Of a stretch of 35,733 nt of DNA, positions 28,171 through 35,733 are shown in pieces. This stretch comes from a virus: the IMG/VR virus record IMGVR_UViG_3300045747_000105, positions 1-35,733 of that record. The stretch is one strand, 5' to 3'. Positions within the stretch are counted from its first letter, which is position 1, and the number at the start of each line of letters is the position of its first letter. The position numbers and the translations under genes were made by a program. The notes below the pieces were generated by a model, which searched no databases, was not told the DNA's origin, and saw only the letters and a program-made list of their open reading frames with translations.

Positions 28171-29766
28171 ATGTTCTTCCAACGCCCAACCCCTTCAAGT
28201 AACGCAGTAGTGAGCATACCTGCACCCGTGGGCGGTTTGAACGCTCGTGACTCTGTCGTTGCCATGCCTGAAGGGGATGCCATTGTTATGCGTAACTGGT
28301 GGCCACAGCCCTACGGTTGCTCAGTACGCAAGGGGTACCGTCAATGGGCCACCGGAATGGTCAACTCGGTACATACCCTTCAAGAGTGGTCTGGCATCGG
28401 GGGTACGCGCAAGCTATTCGCTTGGTCCGGTACCAACATGTACGACATCAGTACTTCAGGCGCGGTAGGGGCGCCCATACTGACTAGCTTGATTGGTCAA
28501 CCATGGGTATGTACCCAGGTTACCAACACCTCGGGCAGCAACATGATAGCCCTGAACGGGTTGGACAACGGAATCATATACAACGTATCTGGTGGCATCG
28601 CTAGATTGGTTGCCGGAGACGGTATAGTGACCAATACCTGGGCAGGTATCAATCCTGCCAACGCTACCCAGCCCATAGTGCACCAGCATCGTCTATGGGT
28701 GGTAGAGAAAAACTCCACAGCAGCGTGGTTCCTGCCCCCAGACGCAATCCAAGGTACGTTCCTCAAGTACGACTTTGGACCCCTATTCAACCGTGGCGGC
28801 TATCTTGCGTTCCTGGCCACATGGACAATCGACGACGGCAACGGCGCTGAGGACCACCTAGTAGCATTGAGCTCCAACGGAGAGGCAATTGTATACGGCG
28901 GTACTGACCCAACCAACGATACTCTTTGGGGGTTGGTGGGGGTATATTTCATTGGCTCTCCTGTTAGCGGTAAGGTTGGGTTCTGCAAAGCTGGGGGCGA
29001 TCTACTGGCGTTGACCCAACAGGGTGTGGTGTCCTTATCTGCCCAACTGGTGTCTACCAAGGTGAAAGAGGCCAACAATCCTCTGACCTCTAACAAAATT
29101 CAATACTTGATATCCGAGGCTATATCCTTGTACTCCCAGTACGCTGGTTGGGATTTGAAGTACTACCCCAGAGTCAACATGGTATTGGTTAACGTACCGT
29201 CCGTTGTGGCTGGGGGTACCGCACAATTCGCTGCCAACCAAATTACGTCTGCATGGACGTTATTCTCCGGCATGGACTCGTCAGTATGGGGCAACTACGA
29301 TACCAACCCAATGTTTGGCACCTATGACGGCAACGTCATGCTAGCCTGGACAGGCGAGTTGGATGGAGTGCTCTTGGACAATACTGGCGGTCAAAACATT
29401 ATAACTGAGGTGCAACAGGCGTACACCTACTTCGGCAAACTGGCCACCCAGAAGCAAGTCAGTATGTACAAGCCTTCGTTTATCAACACTTTGCCCATAG
29501 CTGTAGCTGCCAAGATAGAGTATGACTTTGCCGGCAGCACTATTACAGTCCCAAGCCCTGTTACCTTGACCGGCTCCACACCACTGTGGGATACGGCAGT
29601 GTGGGATACAGCCTTGTGGGGTGGCGGCTCGGAAGTCCAGAAGAGTTGGATTCAAGGCGAGGGAATGGGTGTAGCTTGCTCCCTACGCATGATGACCCAG
29701 TCTACTGGCGAGTGTATTTGGGTAGCCACAGACTACAGCGTAGTCAGTGGTAGTGGGTTATTCTAG
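28171..29766 (+). CDS. Tail nozzle / tubular protein B-like
   Basis: A 531-aa beta-rich protein. It starts with I-P-A-P-V-G-G-L-N-A-R-D-S-V, followed by E-G-D-A-I-V-M-R-N-W-W-P, a signature I associate with podovirus nozzle/stabilisation proteins. Repeated beta-propeller-like strands (MIALNGLDNGIIYNVSGG, FLATWTIDDGNG) run through the middle. WDTAVWDTALWGGG near 480 is typical of the C-terminal part. It forms the tail tip through which DNA exits. It is coupled to the adaptor gene. Confidence 0.75.
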   Translation: MFFQRPTPSSNAVVSIPAPVGGLNARDSVVAMPEGDAIVMRNWWPQPYGCSVRKGYRQWATGMVNSVHTLQEWSGIGGTRKLFAWSGTNMYDISTSGAVGAPILTSLIGQPWVCTQVTNTSGSNMIALNGLDNGIIYNVSGGIARLVAGDGIVTNTWAGINPANATQPIVHQHRLWVVEKNSTAAWFLPPDAIQGTFLKYDFGPLFNRGGYLAFLATWTIDDGNGAEDHLVALSSNGEAIVYGGTDPTNDTLWGLVGVYFIGSPVSGKVGFCKAGGDLLALTQQGVVSLSAQLVSTKVKEANNPLTSNKIQYLISEAISLYSQYAGWDLKYYPRVNMVLVNVPSVVAGGTAQFAANQITSAWTLFSGMDSSVWGNYDTNPMFGTYDGNVMLAWTGELDGVLLDNTGGQNIITEVQQAYTYFGKLATQKQVSMYKPSFINTLPIAVAAKIEYDFAGSTITVPSPVTLTGSTPLWDTAVWDTALWGGGSEVQKSWIQGEGMGVACSLRMMTQSTGECIWVATDYSVVSGSGLF

Positions 29767-29774
29767 GAGATAGC

Positions 29775-30167
29775 GTGGATCTCACTTCAATCATCACTGC
29801 GGATTTTTCAAAGAACCATGCCAACCGTGAGTATGACGAAAGGTACGTACACGATATAGTAGCCAAGTACAGGGAGATTGGGGGAACCATGTTTGTATCC
29901 CCCAACGTAGTCACGTTCTATGAGCCCAAAGACCCATACACGGTGGAGTTCCATTGTATGAATGGCGGTTCCGGCAAGGACTTGACTGAGGCAGTCAACG
30001 CATTCTTGGAGTTTATCTCCACACGATATACATATGCGTGTACGTTCTACGACAATCCACGCATAAGTGAACTTGCGAAGTATGTAAAGTTTCCGGTATC
30101 CGTGGACTACATAGATGACGGTATTGATCGGGCATACAAGATGTCATTTAACCTAGGTGGTATATAA
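29775..30167 (+). CDS. Small protein before the internal virion genes, 130 aa
   Basis: GTG 29775 with TAGGAG upstream. The product MDLTSIITADFSKNHANREY ends with N-P-R-I-S-E-L-A-K-Y-V-K-F-P-V-S and a final strand. Position between nozzle and internal proteins, and the alternating strand/helix pattern, recall the acetyltransferase-like small virion protein of T7-like phages (gp13 position). I cannot show the fold from sequence alone. Confidence 0.45.
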   Translation: MDLTSIITADFSKNHANREYDERYVHDIVAKYREIGGTMFVSPNVVTFYEPKDPYTVEFHCMNGGSGKDLTEAVNAFLEFISTRYTYACTFYDNPRISELAKYVKFPVSVDYIDDGIDRAYKMSFNLGGI

Positions 30168-31780
30168 TGGGCGCCATAAATAGTATTACAAACAGCGTAT
30201 CAAGTGCACTTGGTACAGACGGCAGCGGTGGAGGACTCATTAATGAACCCATCGTCAAGAACGTAGTTGCACCTGCGGCTACCGCCAATACAGGTGTCTT
30301 GGGGGGTTGGTTGGGCGGTACCTTGGATAAAATACCTATGAGTCAACTTGCTCCAGGATTGAATATGGCTGCTCTAGGATTGGGTACTGCTGCTAACCAA
30401 GTGGGTACTGCTGCTAACCAAGGGGGTACCAACGTGGCTATACCAGATTACGCCGCCATGGCGGCTGCAGACTTAAGTACCCAGCAGAAGATGCTGGAGG
30501 CTCAGACCAAGGCCAATCGGCCCAATCAGTACAGCCCATACGGCAGCTCTACTTGGAAACAAGACCCAACCACAGGTCAATGGTCGCAGACGGTTGAGAC
30601 CGGACAAGCGGGTACCAACTACCAGAACCAAATGAACGCCCAAGGACAGCAGGTCACTGCCGGCCAAGGTTTGTTGGGTCAAGGTATTACAGACGCCTCC
30701 AAGGGCTTGAATACGAATGGATTGCCTGCGTGGCAACAGTATCAAAACCCCACCCAGAACGTTGACGTAAACTCCGTGATGGGTCAGGCCAACAACCAAA
30801 TGGGTATGAACCCAGGTCAGAACTTCAACCCCAATACCTTGTCCCAATTCGGTCAAGCCGGACAAGCATTTGACCCTTCTCGTCTTGGGGCTGCTCCCCA
30901 AGCCGGTACGTTTGGCATGGACCCAACGGGCAACTCGAAGGCCATACAAGATGCCACATACGCCCTACTATCTCCACAACGTCAACAACAACGTGACGGA
31001 GAGATTCAACGCCTGAAGAATCAAGGTCTGACTGAGGACTCTCCTGCGTTTCAACGAGCTATGCAACGGGTGGACCAAGGGGATACACAAGCCCAGATGC
31101 AAGCTTTGCTAGCCGGTCAAACAGAGTACGGTAACGCGTTTAGTCGGGGCATGGGTCAGAACCAGCAAAACTTCAATCAAGGGTTGAACCTACGAGGTCA
31201 GTTGGCCAACGAGCAAGCTCAAACCTACGGACAGCAGAGTACCAACGCTAACTTGGCGAATACTATCCGCGCTCAAATGGCGGGTGAGCAACAGCAGCAA
31301 TATGGTCAACAGGCCACTACAGCTGCGTTTAACAACCAAGCCAATAGTACCAACTTCGGTCAGAATCTACAAGCTCAGAACTTAGCTATGGCTCTTAGGG
31401 GTCAACAGGCTACTCAGGGTAATGCTGCGGCAGATCAAGCCAACGCTATGCGCGGTCAGATGCTGAACGAGCAGTCGCAACTTAACAACTACGGATTGAA
31501 CCAAGCTCGTAGCCTACTGGGTGACCCCAACGCTTCTATGCCACAGTTTAATAGCTTCGCAACGCAGGGAGTTGGCCAATCCAATACCCTGGACGCTGCT
31601 CAGCAACAGTACCAAGCTCAATTAAACGCCTCCAACGCTTCTACAGCCCAAAAGTCTAGCCAGAACAAGGGTATTGGCGGGCTACTAGGGGCAGGTATCG
31701 GCGGGTACTTTGGCGGGTTGCCTGGCGCTACGTTGGGTGCCAGTGTCGGTGGCGGATTACTTGGAGGCCTGGTCGGTTAA
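30167..31780 (+). CDS. Gln/Asn-rich internal virion (ejection) protein, 537 aa
   Basis: The middle is strongly Gln, Asn and Gly-rich (ANQVGTAANQGGTNVAI; QQQQYGQQATTAAFNNQANS). A conserved helix lies at LLSPQRQQQRDGEIQRLKNQ with D-S-P-A-F-Q-R-A-M. The last 35 residues are a glycine-zipper hydrophobic stretch (GIGGLLGAGIGGYFGGLPGA), able to insert in membranes. Together with the next two genes it resembles the three ejection proteins that podoviruses push into the host to form a DNA channel. TAATG couples it to the gene before. Confidence 0.65.
   Translation: MGAINSITNSVSSALGTDGSGGGLINEPIVKNVVAPAATANTGVLGGWLGGTLDKIPMSQLAPGLNMAALGLGTAANQVGTAANQGGTNVAIPDYAAMAAADLSTQQKMLEAQTKANRPNQYSPYGSSTWKQDPTTGQWSQTVETGQAGTNYQNQMNAQGQQVTAGQGLLGQGITDASKGLNTNGLPAWQQYQNPTQNVDVNSVMGQANNQMGMNPGQNFNPNTLSQFGQAGQAFDPSRLGAAPQAGTFGMDPTGNSKAIQDATYALLSPQRQQQRDGEIQRLKNQGLTEDSPAFQRAMQRVDQGDTQAQMQALLAGQTEYGNAFSRGMGQNQQNFNQGLNLRGQLANEQAQTYGQQSTNANLANTIRAQMAGEQQQQYGQQATTAAFNNQANSTNFGQNLQAQNLAMALRGQQATQGNAAADQANAMRGQMLNEQSQLNNYGLNQARSLLGDPNASMPQFNSFATQGVGQSNTLDAAQQQYQAQLNASNASTAQKSSQNKGIGGLLGAGIGGYFGGLPGATLGASVGGGLLGGLVG
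30382..30423 (+). repeat. 21-bp direct tandem repeat in the ejection-protein gene
   Basis: GGGTACTGCTGCTAACCAAG recurs 21 bp later, encoding GTAANQV then GTAANQG. The identity over 20 bases indicates a recent duplication in a low-complexity coding tract. Confidence 0.8.
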
Positions 31781-31783
31781 ATT

Positions 31784-32986
31784 ATGGACTTCTCACAATT
31801 ATCTCAATTCCTCAACCCTAATGCGCCGCAGGGGCTATCTCCTGAGGACTTCCAGGGTCAGCAACTATCTGCGTTGAAACAACGTAAGTTAGCCAATGCC
31901 CTACGCGAGCAGCTGAAGAACAACCCTGTTGAGGGTAATCGCATGGTTGGGGGTCGGCTGATAACCCCACATTGGTCTGAGGGGCTGCTTAACGGATTGC
32001 GTACAGGCATGGCTGATTACCAAGGTATGCAGGCCGATACGCAGGATGCCAGCCTACTACAAGCCCAACAAGCTGCAGCTACCAAGTGGCGCTCGTCCTT
32101 GCCCCAGAGCGTACCAGCCAATCCTGGCGTGATGGGTGCAGACGGTATGGGGCCACCTGCTGGGGTTGCACCTGAGCAGCCCATCACTCGGGAGGCCATC
32201 CTTAAGCATACGTTGTCCGGCATGACTAACCCATTGACAGCCCAAGAGGCGGGGGTGGTCAACCAATCCTTGACGTCCGACCTGACTCGTGGCGAGGACA
32301 TGAAGTACCGAGACCAACAGGCTCGCGCTGCCGCCCAAGATCGTTCAGACAACCTAATAGCTACGTTGGTACAACGTGCGGATGACGCTGCTCGACGCTC
32401 TGAAGATCGGGGGGCTGATCGGGCATCGCGGGAAGCAGCTGCCGCTGAGGCTCTTGCCCTGCGTCGTGAGATCGCCAAGGGTCAGCAAGCTCTGACGGCT
32501 CAAGGTTTGGAGATTCGCAAGGCTGTAGCTGAGGGCAAATCCACACCGCCTGAGAAGCCCCTGCCGTCTGGGTTAGCCACGTCCTACGTCAACAATCAAA
32601 CCGCATTGGGCAATCTCACTGATGCCCTCAAGCACGTTGAGACCAATCCTGACGCTTTTGGGTTGTCCAATATGCTCCCGAACGCAATGGTAACCCGTAT
32701 GGACCCCAAGGGTGTCGCTGCTCGCGCTGCCGTATTCAACTTGGGTTCGTTGAAGATTCATGACCGTTCGGGTGCCGCTGTTACAGCCTCGGAAACCCCA
32801 CGATTGTTGCCGTTCATACCAACCCCTGGCGATGGCGCCAAAACCATCAAGACCAAGTTGGCTGGGTTCCAACGTGAGTACAAGTTGATGCAGCAGGACA
32901 TCGAAGATTTTGCCCAGGCCCAAGGATACAAATCCCCTAGTGGTCGGGGCAATTCGGATATAATCGACTTCGGAGGCTTGAAATGA
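31784..32986 (+). CDS. Second internal virion protein, 400 aa
   Basis: A mainly helical, Gln/Ala/Arg-rich protein starting MDFSQLSQFLNPNAPQGLSP. A long charged helix (SDNLIATLVQRADDAARRSE, DRADRASREAAAAEALALRR-like) spans about 185-250. The C-terminal domain (SYVNNQTALGNLTDALKHVE to the end) has a more globular character. Overlaps the next gene by ATGA. By order and composition it is the middle of three ejection proteins. No enzymatic motif is visible. Confidence 0.55.
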   Translation: MDFSQLSQFLNPNAPQGLSPEDFQGQQLSALKQRKLANALREQLKNNPVEGNRMVGGRLITPHWSEGLLNGLRTGMADYQGMQADTQDASLLQAQQAAATKWRSSLPQSVPANPGVMGADGMGPPAGVAPEQPITREAILKHTLSGMTNPLTAQEAGVVNQSLTSDLTRGEDMKYRDQQARAAAQDRSDNLIATLVQRADDAARRSEDRGADRASREAAAAEALALRREIAKGQQALTAQGLEIRKAVAEGKSTPPEKPLPSGLATSYVNNQTALGNLTDALKHVETNPDAFGLSNMLPNAMVTRMDPKGVAARAAVFNLGSLKIHDRSGAAVTASETPRLLPFIPTPGDGAKTIKTKLAGFQREYKLMQQDIEDFAQAQGYKSPSGRGNSDIIDFGGLK

Positions 32987-35253
32987 GAGTCATACTACCC
33001 GATGGCACCATTCTAGACAACGTCCCTGAGGGGACTACCAAGGCGCAGTTGTACGCCAAGTTGTCAGCCAACGGGTATGACGTAGCCAAACTAAGTGGCG
33101 CTACCAACGCTGGCGTCAATGACCTCCAAACCATCAAAGACGCTCAAGCGGCCTACGACAAAGCCCAACCTGAGGGGGGCTTCTGGGTCAACCTCGGAGC
33201 TGGCATGAATAACGCATACCAGGGGGTTAAGCAACTGGTGGGTCAGGGCGAGACTGACTCACAGATTGAAGAGCGTCGGCGCATCCACGCTCAGATGGCT
33301 GACAGTACCACCCTAGGGGGGTTGACCCAACTGGGTGGTGAGATTATTGCGGGTGCGCCACTTGGTATGGGAGCATCCTCTGCCATCGCCAAGGGTCTGA
33401 CTATGCTGCCGAAAGTTGGCGGGGCCATAGCCAACCTCGGAGGCGTAGGAGGCCGCGCCGTTAACCTCGGGGGGGTAGGTCGCGGGGCGGTAGAAGGCGG
33501 CGTCCTAGGGGCGCTAAATCCTGTTACGGAGGATGAATCGAGGGGGTTAAATACCCTTCTCGGTACGGTTGGCGGCACCCTAGTTCCAGGCGCACTTGTA
33601 GGTGGAAACGTCCTGCGTAAGACGTTGAACAAGGGTAATGCCTCCAACCGTGCGGCTAAGATATTTGAGGACCAACTGGGCCCAAATAACATGCACGACA
33701 TCAGTTTTCGGCTGGACACCCATCCTGCTCCATCGTTGCCCCTGTCCACCGCATCCACCACTGAGAACGCCACCCTTGCGGCTTTGGAGCGGGGTGCACG
33801 TGGACGCAACACGGCAGACTTGGGGTACAACCAAAGTCGTGCGGTAGCCAACAAGGCGTGGGATACCGTCAAAGGGGCTACAACCCAAGCTGACGACCTG
33901 ACCGCCCGAGTGGCTGACCGCGAGGCAACTATCCAGTTGTCCAAAGACCACCTAGACCAGTTCAATGACCCGACAGCGTTGGCTGGGGCATCCCAGCTGG
34001 TCTCCGATACCGCTGACGCCCTGCGTCGCACTACGGTTGCCCGTCAGAATCCTGAAGTCACAAACCTGCTGTCCCAGACAGAGCAGTTGCTAGCCCATCC
34101 TGAGCGTACAGCTGGGGACTATGCCTCGCAGTACTGGCGACTGAGCGATGTTGCCAATGGACCCAACGTATCGTCTGAAGCTCGGGGTATCATCCTCAAG
34201 ATGCGCGAAGCCGTCAAGCAAGCTGCCGATGAGGCTAGTAATGGTCCAGGCGCTATATTCCATAGCGGTAGCTACAAAGCTGGTGACCCCATTGACGGGG
34301 TATTGTATACATCCCCCAACAAGAACGTGGCCAGCAGCTACCTAGACATGTACAAGGATAGGTTCGGCAAGGGCGGTAAAACCTCTGCTTTGAGCACTAC
34401 TGCCAACAACCCAGCCCCACAAGACTTGGTTGAGAAGTTGGCCAAAAAGTACGGCATAGACAACGAGTACAACACTCCTGCTAGCGTATTTGACCAATCC
34501 TTGCACGACAAGGGCGCCATTGATTCTTTGGTCAAAGACTTGACCAAACGGGGTTATGACTCCACCGTATTGCCGGACATACCATACGGTGGCGGTGGTA
34601 AGCAGTTTGACGCCAAGATACTGTTCCCCAACGCCAAAACCAGCAAGTACGTTGATACAGGGGGCAACCAGTTCACCGATATGGTGGAGCGGTTCAAGGT
34701 GGATAACGCCCACGTAGGGGCGGCTCAGGCGTCCAAAGGGGTGCGGGAGTCATTCGTTGACCCGCTGGGTACCCCCAAGACTCCGCAGACGTTTGGGGGC
34801 ACACCCTCCATTACCGCAGCTGCCCTTCGCAAGTCTATGGTGAAGAATGGTACCAACGCCTACGGCGACGCTTTGGAGCAGCCCACTCGGGACTCGCTGA
34901 AGTCGCTGGAGGGTGAACTGACGCGCCATGAGATGTCAGCTCCAGCCAACTCTCCTGGTACGTCCCAGCTAGATATTGCCAATCCGCTGAACGTGGTGTC
35001 GTCCGGTCGGGATAACCCATTCAATTACTTCCCACTCGTCAAGGGTGGCGCTAACTGGCTGTTCGGCGGTGCCCGCAAAGCGACTACCCAAGCGGCTGAC
35101 GAGGCCATGATGGACCCAGTGGTTTGGCAAAAGATGATGGCTGAATACGCAGCCAGCAAGAGTCCGTTGACTCCTCAAGAGTATATGTCCAGAGCGCTGC
35201 GCAAAAGCACGATGCTCCCAGGCGATACCCTAGCCACCCAAATTGGAGAATAA
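32983..35253 (+). CDS. Large ejection protein with an embedded ADP-ribosyltransferase-like domain
   Basis: A 756-aa protein. Residues 1-40 (LPDGTILDNVPEGTTKAQLY) are a small domain seen at the N-terminus of other phage internal proteins. Residues 105-210 are Gly/Ala-rich hydrophobic (GGEIIAGAPLGMGASSAIAK), probable membrane-inserting segments. Residues 425-558 resemble the ART-PolyVal type: FHSGSYKAGDPIDGVLYTSP, A-S-S-Y, K-R-G-Y-D-S-T-V-L and Q-F-D-A-K-I-L-F-P-N. The residue where a catalytic Glu is expected looks like Gln, so activity is uncertain. It would enter the host with the DNA. GGAGG precedes ATG. Confidence 0.65.
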   Translation: MRVILPDGTILDNVPEGTTKAQLYAKLSANGYDVAKLSGATNAGVNDLQTIKDAQAAYDKAQPEGGFWVNLGAGMNNAYQGVKQLVGQGETDSQIEERRRIHAQMADSTTLGGLTQLGGEIIAGAPLGMGASSAIAKGLTMLPKVGGAIANLGGVGGRAVNLGGVGRGAVEGGVLGALNPVTEDESRGLNTLLGTVGGTLVPGALVGGNVLRKTLNKGNASNRAAKIFEDQLGPNNMHDISFRLDTHPAPSLPLSTASTTENATLAALERGARGRNTADLGYNQSRAVANKAWDTVKGATTQADDLTARVADREATIQLSKDHLDQFNDPTALAGASQLVSDTADALRRTTVARQNPEVTNLLSQTEQLLAHPERTAGDYASQYWRLSDVANGPNVSSEARGIILKMREAVKQAADEASNGPGAIFHSGSYKAGDPIDGVLYTSPNKNVASSYLDMYKDRFGKGGKTSALSTTANNPAPQDLVEKLAKKYGIDNEYNTPASVFDQSLHDKGAIDSLVKDLTKRGYDSTVLPDIPYGGGGKQFDAKILFPNAKTSKYVDTGGNQFTDMVERFKVDNAHVGAAQASKGVRESFVDPLGTPKTPQTFGGTPSITAAALRKSMVKNGTNAYGDALEQPTRDSLKSLEGELTRHEMSAPANSPGTSQLDIANPLNVVSSGRDNPFNYFPLVKGGANWLFGGARKATTQAADEAMMDPVVWQKMMAEYAASKSPLTPQEYMSRALRKSTMLPGDTLATQIGE

Positions 35254-35255
35254 GC

Positions 35256-35733
35256 ATGCCTCGCGACATATCTGGTAATTACACGCTGCCTACGGGCAAC
35301 CCAGTTGTAACTGGGACAATCATTGACGTGGCGTGGGCCAACCCTACGATGGCTGATATTGCGTTGCAGATGAACAACGTAGTCACTCGTGACGGGCTGC
35401 TTGGCCCTACAAATCCGTTCAAGTCGGTCAACGGTACTATTGCCTTGCCTGGTATTACGTTCGCAGCCAATCCAACTACCGGATTGTGGAGTGGAGCCTC
35501 CAGCGCGGGGTTCTCCTACAACGGCACTGACGGGTTTACCCTCACCGCGACCAGTATGGCGGTCAACAAATTGCTTACCGCCACTGCTATCAACTCCACC
35601 CCCATCGGAGCCACTACCCCCAGCACAGGCGCATTCACTACGCTGTCAAGTTCTGGCGCGGCAACTCTTGCATCTGCTTCTGTAACAGGTGCCGCAACTG
35701 TTGGCGCAGGCCTCGCAGTCACTGGCGCAATTA
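35256..35733 (+). CDS. Tail fibre protein, N-terminal part (runs off the window)
   Basis: Open from ATG 35256 (GGAGA upstream) to the end of the window, 159 codons. It begins MPRDISGNYTLPTGNPVVTG, then W-A-N-P-T-M-A-D-I-A-L-Q-M-N-N-V and a Thr/Ala/Ser-rich repetitive beta stretch (T-T-P-S-T-G-A-F-T-T-L-S-S-S-G-A-A-T-L), the pattern of tail fibre or spike shafts. The N-terminal domain would attach to the tail; the receptor-binding end is outside the window. Confidence 0.82.
   Translation, partial: MPRDISGNYTLPTGNPVVTGTIIDVAWANPTMADIALQMNNVVTRDGLLGPTNPFKSVNGTIALPGITFAANPTTGLWSGASSAGFSYNGTDGFTLTATSMAVNKLLTATAINSTPIGATTPSTGAFTTLSSSGAATLASASVTGAATVGAGLAVTGAI

Noticed and set aside
32959-32964. 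TATAAT as a promoter for the large ejection gene
   Set aside because: The -35 position reads CCTAGT and neither the TTTACTT nor the CGCGC block of the late promoter is present; the bases are explained by coding.

Overview
The window is part of a tailed double-stranded DNA phage genome with a podovirus-type layout. It carries small and large terminase, a long portal, scaffold, HK97-type capsid, tail tube and nozzle proteins, three large internal or ejection proteins, and the start of a tail fibre. I see no integrase, lysogeny repressor, tRNA, CRISPR array or phage RNA polymerase. A lytic lifestyle that relies on host RNA polymerase and sigma70-type promoters therefore fits best. The host is probably a Gram-negative bacterium. 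A betaproteobacterium is a guess from the general look of the proteins and cannot be proven here.

Layout. Positions 1-576 (+) hold the end of a late gene, a 39-aa holin-like ORF and a 3TM holin. Positions 613-13554 (-) form one long, tightly overlapping early/middle block. In order of transcription it carries two small conserved proteins plus a Cys-rich one, family A DNA polymerase, a small Cys-rich protein interrupted by TGA, a RecB/Cas4-like nuclease, a VRR-NUC nuclease, an aGPT-Pplase2/amino-acid:DNA-transferase-like protein, a SNF2 helicase, a glycosylase-like protein, a P-loop kinase, an aGPT-Pplase1/5-hmdU-DNA-kinase-helical-domain protein, a Rossmann methyltransferase-like protein, a thymidylate synthase homologue, a YfbR-like HD nucleotidase and a DUF3310 protein. 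Positions 13555-13910 are a divergent control region. Positions 13911-17334 (+) hold a small gene, a TOPRIM-SF3 primase-helicase, a 677-bp repeat-rich non-coding region (candidate origin and control region) and a small basic-tailed protein. Positions 17632-35733 (+) are the virion genes, running off the right end inside a tail fibre.

The main story is a probable thymidine-hypermodification system. The thymidylate synthase homologue (a candidate dUMP hydroxymethylase), a P-loop kinase, and members of two aGPT-Pplase clades lie in one operon with nucleotide-pool enzymes. A Rossmann methyltransferase-like protein of unknown role sits among them and could be an additional tailoring enzyme. The family assignments come from sequence motifs; the pathway and its end product are inference.

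Regulation can be read unusually well. A 34-bp promoter pattern (TTTACTT-N13-GCCTATAATCGCGC) occurs twice: directly before the terminase genes, where it implies a leaderless mRNA, and inside the scaffold gene ahead of the capsid gene. A second promoter type (TTTAG(A)CGGTAAAATA) occurs twice on the minus strand in front of the modification and nucleotide-pool sub-operons. A third module (CTATCAGCA-N17-AAATACAATTAGAC) is duplicated 107 bp apart ahead of the basic-tailed protein. Iteron-like ATTACTG repeats and helically phased CGCTA repeats follow the primase gene.
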